Assembly: GCF_018613695.1 (NCBI RefSeq)
Contig: NZ_JAGGPR010000003.1
Location: 272,372 to 336,371, forward strand
Source of the DNA: Arthrobacter sp. ISL-95
Lineage (GTDB): Bacteria > Actinomycetota > Actinomycetes > Actinomycetales > Micrococcaceae
Direction: 5' to 3'
DNA: 64,000 bases
Both the position numbers and the translations under genes were made by a program. Position 1 is the stretch's first letter, and every line of letters begins with the position of its first letter. The notes below the pieces were generated by a model. The model saw only the letters and a program-made list of their open reading frames with translations. It made no database searches and was not told where the DNA came from. Below are positions 55,749-64,000 of the stretch, piece after piece.

Positions 55749-56321
55749 TTAGTCGAGGCCCAGTTCATCCTTGCCGAAAGCGAAGAGGTACGGCACGCCC
55801 GTTTCGGCTTCGATCTTCTCTTTGGCACCGGTGTTGCGGTCAACAATGACAGCCACGGCCACTACATTGCCGCCGGCCTTACGGACGCCCTCGACGGCGG
55901 TTAGCGCGGACCCGCCGGTGGTGGACGTGTCCTCGAGGACCACCACGTTGCGGCCTTCAACCGAGGGACCTTCCACCTGACGGCCCATGCCGTAGGACTT
56001 CTGGGCTTTGCGGACAACGAAGGCGTCCACGGCACGGCCGGCGTCGGCAGCCGCGTGCATCACGGCGGTACCCACCGGGTCGGCACCCATGGTGAGTCCG
56101 CCGGCGCACTCAACTGAAACGCCGGCGTCGTCGATCATTGCCAACATGACCTGACCCACCAGCTTGGAGGCCTCGTGGTGCAACGTGATGCGCCGGAGGT
56201 CAATGTAGTAGTCCGCTTCCTTGCCGCTGGAGAGGATCACCTTGCCGCGGACCACCGCCAGTTCTTTGATGAGTTCAAGAAGGCGGGCGCGGGCAGCAGC
56301 AGTATCAAGCGTGGACGTCAT
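55749..56321 (-). CDS. pyrE: Orotate phosphoribosyltransferase
   Basis: 190 residues. The PRPP-binding motif is NVVVLEDTSTTGGSALTAVEGV, with RKAQKSYGMGRQVEG and LSSGKEADYYIDLRRITLH. It forms orotidine 5'-phosphate in pyrimidine synthesis. ATG at 56321 lies five bases after the lacI stop. Confidence 0.95.
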   Translation of the reverse strand: MTSTLDTAAARARLLELIKELAVVRGKVILSSGKEADYYIDLRRITLHHEASKLVGQVMLAMIDDAGVSVECAGGLTMGADPVGTAVMHAAADAGRAVDAFVVRKAQKSYGMGRQVEGPSVEGRNVVVLEDTSTTGGSALTAVEGVRKAGGNVVAVAVIVDRNTGAKEKIEAETGVPYLFAFGKDELGLD

Positions 56322-56326
56322 GGCTC

Positions 56327-57343
56327 CTAGTTTAGTGGGGCCGCGGTGGTTGCGCGGATCACCAGGCGGGGATTGACGATCTGATCACCCGTTCCGCCGT
56401 CTCCGTCCAGTTGCTGCAGCACCGCTTCCATGCAGCGGCGGCCGAGCTCCTCGAAGTCCTGTTTGATGGTGGTCAGTGGCGGCATGAAAAACTCAGCCTC
56501 GGGTTGGTCGTCATAGCCCACCACGCTGATGTCGCCCGGGACGTGGAGGCCGGCTTCCTGGACGGCACGGAGAACGCCCACCGCCATTTGGTCGTTTGCG
56601 ACGAACACAGCTGTGACCGTGCGCTGCTGAACGAGATCAAGCCCGGCACGGTAACCGGAGGCCGCGTCCCAGCCACCTTGGAGCAGGATGTCAGCGGCTA
56701 AACCGGCATCCGCCAGCGATTCTTGCCATCCCTTGATGCGCTCGGCGGCATCAATCCAGTGCGGCGGACCGGAGATGTGGGCGATGTGATGGTGCCCCAA
56801 GCCGATCAAGTGATCAACTGCGAGGCGGGCGCCCATGCGCTGGTTCAGGGATGCGCCCGTCAACTGGTTGCCCGCGCCTGCCCCGACAGCCACGATCGGC
56901 ACGGAAAAGGAAACATCGCGCAGGGCCGCGAGGACATCGGGGTGCGGGACCAGGATGACAATCCCATCCACGGACTGGTTCCGGAAATGCGCAATCGCGT
57001 CATTAACGCTTTCGTCCGTCACTTCCCGGAGGTTCGCGATACTGACGAAGTACCCTGCTTCACGCCCCGCTTGCTCCACTCCCAAAAGGGTGTTCGCGGG
57101 TCCGAACTGGCCTGTCTCGCAGGCGAGCACGCCAATGGTCCGGGACCGCCGGGTCACCAGGCTGCGGGCTGCGGTGTTCCGGCGGTACCCAAGCTGCGCG
57201 ATGGCTGATTCCACGCGCTGTTTCGTGCGGACACTGACGTTCGGATGGTTGTTCAGGACGCGGGAGACGGTTTGATGTGAGACTCCTGCCATCCTGGCAA
57301 CATCACCCATGACGGGAGGCCGGGGCTCTCCCCCTGTGGACAT
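56327..57343 (-). CDS. LacI family transcriptional regulator
   Basis: 338 residues. The helix-turn-helix MGDVARMAGVSHQTVSRVLN covers residues 12-31, followed by a hinge helix and a periplasmic-binding-protein-like effector domain (VDGIVILVPHP, VVGYDDQPEAEF). It ends the sugar ABC cassette seven bases after the permease, so it likely represses that operon. Candidate operators TGTTAGCGTTCA lie at 61559-61570 and 61648-61659 in opposite orientations. Confidence 0.93.
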   Translation of the reverse strand: MSTGGEPRPPVMGDVARMAGVSHQTVSRVLNNHPNVSVRTKQRVESAIAQLGYRRNTAARSLVTRRSRTIGVLACETGQFGPANTLLGVEQAGREAGYFVSIANLREVTDESVNDAIAHFRNQSVDGIVILVPHPDVLAALRDVSFSVPIVAVGAGAGNQLTGASLNQRMGARLAVDHLIGLGHHHIAHISGPPHWIDAAERIKGWQESLADAGLAADILLQGGWDAASGYRAGLDLVQQRTVTAVFVANDQMAVGVLRAVQEAGLHVPGDISVVGYDDQPEAEFFMPPLTTIKQDFEELGRRCMEAVLQQLDGDGGTGDQIVNPRLVIRATTAAPLN

Positions 57344-57349
57344 GAGCGG

Positions 57350-58633
57350 CTATTTCGCGTCGACCGCGACCGGCTCAGACGTGGCAGGCGTGGACGTTTC
57401 GGTTGCCGGCGGGGTTGTCTTCCACTTGAAGCGGCGGCCCATGGAGGAGCCTCCGCCGGAACCGGTGCGGTTCTTGTTGAAGATGTCGAAGCCGACGGCG
57501 AGCAGCAGCACCAGGCCCTTGATGAGCTGCTGGTAATCCGTGCCCAGGCCAAGGATGGACATGCCGTTATTGAGGACGCCCATGATCAGGCCGCCAATCA
57601 TGGCTCCGGCTACTGTTCCAATGCCACCCTGGACTGCGGCGCCACCGATGAAGGCGGCAGCGATGGAGTCGAGTTCGAAGCCGGTACCACCAGCGGGCTG
57701 TGCCGAGTTCAGGCGTGCAGTGAAGACCAGCCCGGCCAAGGCAGCGAGGACACCCATGTTGACGAAGAGGCGGAAGGTGACCTTCTTGGTCTTGATGCCC
57801 GAGAGCTCAGCGGCGTGGAGGTTTCCACCGATCGCGTAGGTGTGGCGGCCGAAGATGCTGTTGTTCATCAATGCCGAGTAGACGATCACCAGGACAGCAA
57901 GGACGATCAGGACAATCGGAGTGCCACGGTAGCTGGCCAGGAGGAAAGTAATGATGAGCATCAGTACGGCGATGAACCCGTTCTTGACGGCAAACCATGC
58001 CATCGGTTCATTCTCCAGGTTGAACTTCCGGCGAACCCGGCGTTCCTTCAGTGCTTGGAAAAGAATGGCTGCCGTGCCGCCGACGCCCAGGATCACTGTC
58101 AGCCATTCCAGGACGGACGTGCCGCCGGAAATGTCAGGCAGGAAGCCGCCACCCAGGGCACGCAACTCGTTGGGGAACGGAGTGATCTGCTGGTTCTTGA
58201 GGGTAATGAGGGTCAAACCACGGAAGATCAGCATGCCGGCAAGAGTGACGATGAAGGCCGGAATGCCAACATACGCAATCCAGTAGCCTTGCCACGCACC
58301 CACCAGCGCACCCACCAGGAGGCAGGCCGGGATGGCGAGCCACCACGCCCAGCCCCAATGGACGATCATCACGCCTGCAACGGCGCCGATGAAGCCAGCG
58401 ATGGAACCGACGGAGAGGTCGATGTGGCCGGCGATGATGACCATCACCATGCCGATGGCCAGGATCAGGATGTAGCTGTTCTGGACCACCAGGTTGGTGA
58501 CGTTCTGCGGCTGGAGCAGGATGCCGTCAGTAAGCACTTGGAACAGAATGACGATCAGGATCAGGGCGACGAAGATGCCAACTTGGCGGAGGCGGCTTGT
58601 GAGGAAGCCAAGGGATTCTCGTAGGGCGGGCAT
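57350..58633 (-). CDS. mmsB: Sugar ABC transporter permease (MmsB/XylH-like)
   Basis: 427 residues, about ten membrane helices, from the RbsC/XylH permease family. GHIDLSVGSIAGFIGAVAGV is the hallmark helix-loop. The length of over 400 residues, with a charged cytoplasmic loop (KERRVRRKFNLENE), fits the multiple-monosaccharide MmsB/XylH group. ATG at 58633 is chosen because the upstream frame is His/Arg-rich and non-coding in character. It follows the ATPase gene by five bases. Confidence 0.9.
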   Translation of the reverse strand: MPALRESLGFLTSRLRQVGIFVALILIVILFQVLTDGILLQPQNVTNLVVQNSYILILAIGMVMVIIAGHIDLSVGSIAGFIGAVAGVMIVHWGWAWWLAIPACLLVGALVGAWQGYWIAYVGIPAFIVTLAGMLIFRGLTLITLKNQQITPFPNELRALGGGFLPDISGGTSVLEWLTVILGVGGTAAILFQALKERRVRRKFNLENEPMAWFAVKNGFIAVLMLIITFLLASYRGTPIVLIVLAVLVIVYSALMNNSIFGRHTYAIGGNLHAAELSGIKTKKVTFRLFVNMGVLAALAGLVFTARLNSAQPAGGTGFELDSIAAAFIGGAAVQGGIGTVAGAMIGGLIMGVLNNGMSILGLGTDYQQLIKGLVLLLAVGFDIFNKNRTGSGGGSSMGRRFKWKTTPPATETSTPATSEPVAVDAK

Positions 58634-58638
58634 GTTCG

Positions 58639-60168
58639 CTATTCCTTCTCTTTGGTCATGTAGTGCATGAGGGTTTCCTGGGTGGCTTCGGCGATGGGGA
58701 CTTCGCCGGTGATGTGGCCTGCGGACAGCGTGTAGATCCTGTCGCAAATGCCCAGGAGCTCCGGAAGCTCAGAGGAGATCACAATGACGGCTTTTCCTGC
58801 CGCTGCGAGCTCCGCGATGATCGTGTAAATCTCAAATTTGGCGCCGACGTCGATTCCACGGGTTGGCTCGTCCAGGATGAGAACGTCGGGGTCTGAGAAC
58901 ATCCATTTGCTCAGCACCACTTTTTGCTGGTTTCCACCCGAGAGTTTGCCGGTGATGGCAGCAACGGAAGGAGCCTTAATGTTCATGCTCTTGCGATAGT
59001 GGTTGGCTACGGTGGTCTCTTTGTTGCCGTCAACCCAACCCCGTTTGGCGAGCTTGTTCAGCGCCGCCATGGAGATGTTCCGTTTGATGTCCTCGATCAG
59101 GTTCAGGCCGTAGTGCTTCCGGTCCTCGGTTGCGTACGCGATCCCGTGGTCGATTGCGTCAGAGACGGTTGAGGTATTGATCTCCTGTCCGTACTTGTAG
59201 ACCTTGCCGGACACGGCCCGCCCGTACGTCCGGCCGAAGACGCTCATGGCCAGCTCGGTCCGGCCGGCGCCCATGAGTCCGGCCAGGCCTACTACTTCAC
59301 CCTTGCGGACGTTGAGGCTGGCGTTGCTCACCACCATGCGGGAATGGTCTTGGGGGTGCTGGACAGTCCAGTCCTCGATCCGAAGGACTTCCTCGCCGAT
59401 GTTGGGGGTCCGGTCCGGGTAGAGGCTTTCGAGGTCGCGGCCCACCATGCCGCGGATGATGCGTTCCTGGGTGATCTGGCCTTGGTCCAGGCGCAGGGTC
59501 TCAATGGACTTGCCATCGCGGATGATGGTGACGGCGTCAGCCACTTTGCGGATTTCGTTGAGTTTGTGGCTGATGATGATGCAGGTGACGCCCTGGCCCT
59601 TGAGGTGGAGGATGAGGTCCAGCAAGTGGTCCGAGTCTTCATCGTTCAGTGCCGCTGTGGGCTCGTCCAGGATGAGGAGCTTCACCTCTTTGGACAGCGC
59701 CTTGGCGATTTCCACCAGCTGCTGCTTTCCGACGCTGATGTGCTGGATCGGAGTGATCGGGTTTTCGCTCAGGCCTACCCGGGCCAGCAGCTTGGCGGCT
59801 TCCAGGTTGGTCTTCCGCCAGTCCACCCAGCCGTTCTTGGCAAGCTCGTTACCGAGGTAGATATTCTCGGCAATGGACAGGTACGGACTCAGCGCCAGTT
59901 CCTGGTGGATGATCACGATGCCGCGCTTCTCGCTGTCCGTGATGCTCGAAAATTCGCAGGGCTCGTTCTCGAAGAGGATGTCGCCGTCGAAAGTGTTGTG
60001 CGCGTAGACGCCGGACAACACTTTCATGAGGGTGGACTTCCCTGCCCCGTTTTCGCCGCAAATGGCATGAACCTCACCGCGGTTGACGTCCAGGGTGACG
60101 TCCTGAAGGGCTTTTACCCCGGGGAAGGTCTTGGTGATTCCTCGCATTTGAAGAATGGGTACGTTCAT
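58639..60168 (-). CDS. mmsA: Sugar ABC transporter ATP-binding protein (MmsA/XylG-like)
   Basis: 509 residues with two ATPase domains. The first has [19 protein letters not shown] and [15 protein letters not shown]. The second has [38 protein letters not shown] and [17 protein letters not shown] at 60168 is preferred over a TTG two codons earlier. It powers the uptake of a monosaccharide with the permease and binding protein. A long hairpin separates it from the upstream binding-protein gene. Confidence 0.94.
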   Translation of the reverse strand: MNVPILQMRGITKTFPGVKALQDVTLDVNRGEVHAICGENGAGKSTLMKVLSGVYAHNTFDGDILFENEPCEFSSITDSEKRGIVIIHQELALSPYLSIAENIYLGNELAKNGWVDWRKTNLEAAKLLARVGLSENPITPIQHISVGKQQLVEIAKALSKEVKLLILDEPTAALNDEDSDHLLDLILHLKGQGVTCIIISHKLNEIRKVADAVTIIRDGKSIETLRLDQGQITQERIIRGMVGRDLESLYPDRTPNIGEEVLRIEDWTVQHPQDHSRMVVSNASLNVRKGEVVGLAGLMGAGRTELAMSVFGRTYGRAVSGKVYKYGQEINTSTVSDAIDHGIAYATEDRKHYGLNLIEDIKRNISMAALNKLAKRGWVDGNKETTVANHYRKSMNIKAPSVAAITGKLSGGNQQKVVLSKWMFSDPDVLILDEPTRGIDVGAKFEIYTIIAELAAAGKAVIVISSELPELLGICDRIYTLSAGHITGEVPIAEATQETLMHYMTKEKE

Positions 60169-60233
60169 CGTCAATTCCCGCTGACTGGTTGGTACTTGGC
60201 CGGGCCGAGGACTCGACAGGCTCTAAGGGGAGG

Positions 60234-60283
60234 CTGTGGCCCCGCCGCGTTGCGCACTGCAACACAAAGCGGTGGGGCCACAG
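60234..60283 (-). terminator. Intercistronic hairpin between binding protein and ATPase genes
   Basis: CTGTGGCCCCGCCGC (60234-60248) and GCGGTGGGGCCACAG (60269-60283) form a 15-bp stem with one mismatch; the loop holds a nested GTTGC/GCAAC stem. No T-run. Such hairpins protect or partly terminate the transcript so the binding protein is made in excess over the membrane components. Confidence 0.7.
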
Positions 60284-60296
60284 ACCGGGGACGTAA

Positions 60297-61421
60297 TTAC
60301 TTGACGTCGGATTCCTTGTAGTAGCCCGAATCGATCAGTTCCTTCTGGAAGTTGTCCTTGGTGATGATGACGGACTTCAGGAGGAAGGCCGGGACAACCT
60401 TGACCTTGTTGTTGTAGGTCTTGGTGTCGTTGGTCTCCGGCTCGGTGCCCTTGAGGACAGCGTCAACCATCTTCACGGCCTGAGCGCCGAGCTGGCGGGT
60501 GTCCTTGAAGATGGTGGAGTACTGCTCGCCGGCGATGATGGACTTCACGGAGCCCTTTTCAGCATCCTGGCCGGTAACAACGGGAAGGTTGCCGGTGGAG
60601 TAGCCGCCGGTGCTGGACAGTGCGGAAATGATGCCGATGGACAGGCCGTCATACGGGGAAAGTACGCCGTCCAACTTGGTTCCGGAGCTGTAAGCGGAGG
60701 TAAGGATGTCTTCCATGCGCTTCTGGGCTACGGGTGCCTGCCAGCGCAGGATGGCTGCCTGTTCAAACTTGGTCTGGCCGCTGGGAACCTTCAAGGTGCC
60801 TGCATCCATGTACGGCTTCAGGGTGTCCATGGCGCCGGTCCAGAAGAAGTTGGCGTTGTTGTCATCCGGGCTGCCCGCAAACAGTTCAACGTTGAACGGG
60901 CCCTTGCCCTCAACCTTCTTGCCACTAGCGTCAACCAGGCCGAGGCCCGTCAGCAAGGAGGTAGCCTGCTGGACACCCACGGTGTAGTTGTCGAAGGTGG
61001 TGTAGTAGTCAACGTTCGGCGTTCCGTTGATGAGGCGGTCGTAGGCGATGACCTTGACGTTCTGCTCCTTGGCCTTGGCAAGGACATCGGTCAAGGTGGT
61101 GCCGTCGATGGCTGCGATGATGAGCGCCTTGGCACCCTTGGTCAGCATGTTCTCAATCTGGGAAACCTGCGTGGGAATGTCATCATTGGCGAACTGGAGG
61201 TCGGTCTTGTAGCCAAGGTCCTTCAGGGACTTCTCAACGTTGGCGCCGTCGGCGATCCAACGCTCGGACGTCTGCGTGGGCATCGAAATGCCTACCAGTG
61301 AATCGCTGGGATTCGCACTGCTGCTGGACTCCGCAGTGCCACCGCGACTACCGCAGCCTGTGGCTCCGACGGTCAAGGTAAGGACAACCGCTACGGCGCC
61401 CAGGAGTTTCTTCAATCTCAC
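60297..61421 (-). CDS. chvE: Sugar ABC transporter substrate-binding lipoprotein (ChvE-like)
   Basis: 374 residues. Lipoprotein signal: [20 protein letters not shown] then TGCGS with a lipobox Cys. The mature protein has the Peripla_BP_4 pattern ([60 protein letters not shown]), typical of ChvE/XylF multiple-sugar binding proteins. GTG at 61421 is chosen because AAGGAG lies seven bases before it; an ATG 24 bases upstream lies ahead of that site. First gene of the ABC operon. Confidence 0.92.
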   Translation of the reverse strand: MRLKKLLGAVAVVLTLTVGATGCGSRGGTAESSSSANPSDSLVGISMPTQTSERWIADGANVEKSLKDLGYKTDLQFANDDIPTQVSQIENMLTKGAKALIIAAIDGTTLTDVLAKAKEQNVKVIAYDRLINGTPNVDYYTTFDNYTVGVQQATSLLTGLGLVDASGKKVEGKGPFNVELFAGSPDDNNANFFWTGAMDTLKPYMDAGTLKVPSGQTKFEQAAILRWQAPVAQKRMEDILTSAYSSGTKLDGVLSPYDGLSIGIISALSSTGGYSTGNLPVVTGQDAEKGSVKSIIAGEQYSTIFKDTRQLGAQAVKMVDAVLKGTEPETNDTKTYNNKVKVVPAFLLKSVIITKDNFQKELIDSGYYKESDVK

Positions 61422-61558
61422 GATGCTCTCCTTCCGCGGCAGCATTGCCGCGAACTCTGATGCAGCCGGAGCATCTGCGCGTCCGGCACGGTGAAGCGTT
61501 TTGTGGTCTGCGGCCAGCTGGATGCCTCATGCCACGAAAGGTAATGCGAATGCCATTG

Positions 61559-61570
61559 TGAACGCTAACA
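61559..61570. promoter_or_regulatory. LacI-type half-palindromic operator 1
   Basis: TGAACGCTAACA (TGTTAGCGTTCA on the minus strand), in the 313-base gap between the binding-protein gene and the GH3 gene. On the minus strand TTGACC (61584-61579) lies just upstream, so the site falls in the promoter of the ABC operon. The remainder of the gap holds operator 2 and a terminator, with no gene. Confidence 0.6.
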
Positions 61571-61647
61571 ATACCGCTGGTCAAGTGCTGTGGATCACGA
61601 AATGATTGCAGCCTCGAACCCCTCCCCTGAGTCTTGACTTGAAACGT

Positions 61648-61659
61648 TGTTAGCGTTCA
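61648..61659. promoter_or_regulatory. LacI-type half-palindromic operator 2
   Basis: TGTTAGCGTTCA, identical to operator 1 but in the opposite orientation, 89 bp away. The spacing would allow DNA looping by one LacI-family protein, most likely the regulator at 56327. Confidence 0.6.
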
Positions 61660-61685
61660 GAATTGGCGACTTTACTGATGAAAGG

Positions 61686-61723
61686 GAAAAAGCCCGGCAC
61701 CGCCTTGTAGGCAGTACCGGGCT
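61686..61723 (-). terminator. Rho-independent terminator after the GntK-GH3 gene
   Basis: On the minus strand AGCCCGG and CCGGGCT arms (61717-61723 and 61691-61697) with inner pairing, then a run of five T (61690-61686). It lies 12 bases after the GH3 stop and separates this gene from the ABC operon. Confidence 0.85.
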
Positions 61724-61734
61724 AGTGCCTCACA

Positions 61735-64000
61735 TCAGAGGCGAGTGTCGAACGAATCGCAGAAGACGTTTTGATTGAACGTTCCCAGGAATTCGGACTT
61801 GCCCTGGATCTTTTGGATGGTTGCGCGGATGGCTTCGCGCGTTGCTGCGTGTGCGTGGATAACGGTCTTGACCATGGGCACATCGATCAAGTGGTTCGGC
61901 TGGTTCAGCGAGACAAACACCGTGGGGACTTCCGTGGCGTACCAGGGAATTTCGGCTGCCATTGGCGAGGACCACTTGATCCGGATGGAAGCCTCCTGTG
62001 CGAAACCCTTCACGTTGGCGAAGACGAAAGCAGCGTCATACCGCTCCGCGTAGTCGCCGGTGGCTTCCTCGGACACGACTCGCATGAAGTTCATACCCGG
62101 CTCCCCTGCTGCTTCTCGCTGCTCGGCGGTCTTGAACACGCTGACGTCAAAACCAGCAGCTTCCAGCTCTTCCCGGACGGTGTCCAGGTAAGCCAACGGA
62201 TCGGCGCGGGTGAAGTCGGCGCCACCGGAGATGCCATAGAGACGGATCCGTGGATGTGTCTGAGGCGTGATCGGCAGGTTGTGCGCCGTGTCCTTCACCA
62301 GGGTGACGGTCTTCTCAGCCACCTCGGCGGCGATTGCGCGGTGGGCTTCACTGCCGATCACAGCCAAGGCATCGGCTGCAGGAACCAAAGATTCCCGGGA
62401 AGCGAGGTGCAGTCCGAGGCTCGCTTTCAGGCCAAGAATCCGGCGCAGGGCATCCTGCAATCGCCCTTCGGTGATCACGCCGGACTTGTAGCCATCCAGC
62501 ATGTATCCGAAGTCTTCCTCGAGGTTCCGGAAGAACAGGAACATGTCGCAGCCGGCCGCAATGGTCGCAGGTACCAGGTCGCGCCGCTTCATGGCCTGCG
62601 TTAGGCCAACCATCAGCGAAGCGTCCGTGAGGACGAGTCCGTTGAACCCAAGCTCGCCTCGAAGCAGATCCTGCAACAGTTCCGGAGCAAGGGTCGCCGG
62701 CAGGATGTCAGCATCGGACAAACCTGGACGGAAATGCCGGGACACCTCCGGAGCGCCTATGTGGCCCACCATGATGGACTGCACGCCGTGACCAATCATT
62801 TCGCGGTATACATGCCCGTAACTGGCGTCCCACTCGTCATAGCCAAGGGTGTTGTAGGACGTGACCACGTGCTGATCGCGCTCATCAATACCGTCGCCGG
62901 GGAAGTGCTTCATGGCGCAAGCTGTGGGTGATTCACTGATTCCGTCGAAGTACTCCTTGGCCCGTTCCACCACAACTTCCGGGGTGTTGCCAAAAGCACG
63001 CGTGGAGATGACCGTGTTCCGCCAGCTGTAGTGGATGTCCACGATCGGAGCGAAGGCCCAGTTGCACCCGAGAGCGGCAGTCTCGACGCCGGCCACCCGG
63101 CCCATTTGCTTGGCAATGTTCTTGTCCGGATGCGAACCTGCCTGCAGGTGCGTGGACACGAACGTGCCGTCGTCGCAGCTGCCCGCGCCACCCATTTCCG
63201 GGTTGGACGCAATCAGCAGCGGAATCCGGGTTTTGGACTGCGCATAGCGGATATGTTCCTGCACGGCCGATGAAGGACCGGGACGGTAGCGCATACCGCC
63301 CACGTGGAAGTTCTCCAGCACGCCGTCGAGGTACGCCGGGGAGTAATCGTTGTTGTGGTTGATGAACAGCTGACCGATTTTCTCTTCCAGCGTCATGGAA
63401 CCGATGGCGCTCTCCACCCACTCCACCGCGGCGTCGTCAAGATTGAACGGGGCCGCTTTGAGGTCCACAAGGAACGGTCCCGAGGATGCCCCCGGCAAGG
63501 CATTGAGCCCCGCGACTGCTTCATTCACCATGTCCTCCACGGAGTTGTCGATATCCACCACCATCCCTGCTTCGTGGTCCTGTAACGGTTCCAGAGTGGC
63601 CAGCTGCGAGTCGAGGAGCGAGGCCGGCATGAAGTGTCCGGGCCGGGCAGTCATGCGCGCGTTCAGTAACTCGCGTGTGCCGTGCAGGTGCACGAACACC
63701 ACGGACGGATCGGCGCTGCGGATGATGTCCCGGTACGAGCGCTTGAGCGCGCTGCACGCGATGACAAGAGCAGAGTTCGACGCCGGGAATCGCCTGCCGA
63801 TTTCGGCCAACCACGGCGCGTGGTCGTCGTCGTTCAGCGGAGTACCGGAGGCCATCTTGTCGATATTCGCATGGGGGTGCAGCGAATCGCCGTCGAGAAA
63901 TTCAGCGCCGAGGCGTTCCGCGAGGGCGGCTCCGATGGTGCTCTTGCCGCAGCCGGCCACGCCCATCACCACGATGTGGTGGCGGCGTCCGGCTGCAAAC
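61735..64000 (-). CDS. Gluconokinase-GH3 glycoside hydrolase fusion (5' end cut by window)
   Basis: At least 754 residues in one uninterrupted frame that runs off the right edge. The first part is a gluconokinase: P-loop VVMGVAGCGKSTIGAAL, then LDGDSLHPHANIDKMASGTP and ARMTARPGHFMPASLLDSQ. After about 165 residues a short linker leads into a GH3 catalytic domain (SMTLEEKIGQLFINHNNDYS, KHFPGDGIDERDQH as in NagZ-type enzymes, and LVLTDASLMVGL holding the probable nucleophile Asp) and a C-terminal GH3 domain. The fusion of a cytoplasmic kinase to a glycosidase implies both act inside the cell. The true start lies upstream: the frame is still open before the GTG-GTG-ATG at 63972-63964. Confidence 0.85.
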   Translation of the reverse strand, partial: FAAGRRHHIVVMGVAGCGKSTIGAALAERLGAEFLDGDSLHPHANIDKMASGTPLNDDDHAPWLAEIGRRFPASNSALVIACSALKRSYRDIIRSADPSVVFVHLHGTRELLNARMTARPGHFMPASLLDSQLATLEPLQDHEAGMVVDIDNSVEDMVNEAVAGLNALPGASSGPFLVDLKAAPFNLDDAAVEWVESAIGSMTLEEKIGQLFINHNNDYSPAYLDGVLENFHVGGMRYRPGPSSAVQEHIRYAQSKTRIPLLIASNPEMGGAGSCDDGTFVSTHLQAGSHPDKNIAKQMGRVAGVETAALGCNWAFAPIVDIHYSWRNTVISTRAFGNTPEVVVERAKEYFDGISESPTACAMKHFPGDGIDERDQHVVTSYNTLGYDEWDASYGHVYREMIGHGVQSIMVGHIGAPEVSRHFRPGLSDADILPATLAPELLQDLLRGELGFNGLVLTDASLMVGLTQAMKRRDLVPATIAAGCDMFLFFRNLEEDFGYMLDGYKSGVITEGRLQDALRRILGLKASLGLHLASRESLVPAADALAVIGSEAHRAIAAEVAEKTVTLVKDTAHNLPITPQTHPRIRLYGISGGADFTRADPLAYLDTVREELEAAGFDVSVFKTAEQREAAGEPGMNFMRVVSEEATGDYAERYDAAFVFANVKGFAQEASIRIKWSSPMAAEIPWYATEVPTVFVSLNQPNHLIDVPMVKTVIHAHAATREAIRATIQKIQGKSEFLGTFNQNVFCDSFDTRL

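Overview
The window is about 64 kb of a high-GC actinobacterial chromosome, most likely from the Arthrobacter/Paenarthrobacter group. This is inferred from the codon usage, the purA / class II fba-DUF3151 / pyrE neighbourhood, the DUF6480 and DUF3151 proteins, and the number of MHS-type transporters and amine/sugar catabolic genes. No rRNA or tRNA gene, insertion sequence, prophage or CRISPR array was seen. Both ends cut through genes: a DUF3494 ice-binding-like surface protein at the left and a gluconokinase-GH3 fusion at the right.

Layout. 1-5.5 kb: DUF3494 protein, proton antiporter, a TetR regulator divergent from an alpha/beta hydrolase with two matching operators, and an MHS transporter. 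5.6-12.2 kb: amine catabolism (amino acid permease, aldehyde dehydrogenase, small membrane protein, copper amine oxidase, TetR). 12.2-18.5 kb: a LysR-controlled island with a divergent Rid-family / DUF1028 / M20 amidohydrolase / aspartate ammonia-lyase operon and a transporter that shares an upstream motif. 18.5-26.7 kb: flavin monooxygenase, malate dehydrogenase, LysR, fumarate-reductase-like flavoprotein and an FAD/Fe-S dehydrogenase, suggesting C4-dicarboxylate and 2-hydroxyacid oxidation. 26.7-31.8 kb: quinone oxidoreductase, DUF6480, SMP-30 lactonase, drug-type MFS exporter and purA. 32-36 kb: an operon of secreted proteins with unusual signal peptides and a SipW-like signal peptidase. 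36-46 kb: housekeeping genes (TfoX-like, UDG-like, DUF3151, fba, TrmH-type methyltransferase, HAD and tyrosine phosphatases) and a two-component system.

46.0-54.5 kb holds the most unusual locus, a compact minus-strand RiPP operon. It encodes two 57-residue paralogous precursors ending in Cys, a HopA1-like protein, a phosphotransferase-like kinase, a second phosphotransferase-like protein that has lost its catalytic motifs, an HFCD cysteine decarboxylase, a pair of M16 peptidase-like proteins, a 37-residue membrane peptide and an ABC-2 exporter. The enzyme set and the Thr-x4-Cys tail of both precursors point to a class V lanthipeptide (lexapeptide/cacaoidin-type), with a C-terminal aminovinyl-methylcysteine ring. 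Neighbouring genes overlap by 1-4 bases almost throughout, and strong RNA hairpins flank the precursor pair.

54.6-64 kb: a Tat-like alpha/beta hydrolase, pyrE, then a LacI-controlled monosaccharide ABC importer (binding protein, ATPase, permease) preceded by the gluconokinase-GH3 fusion, with two inverted LacI-type half-palindromes in the promoter region.
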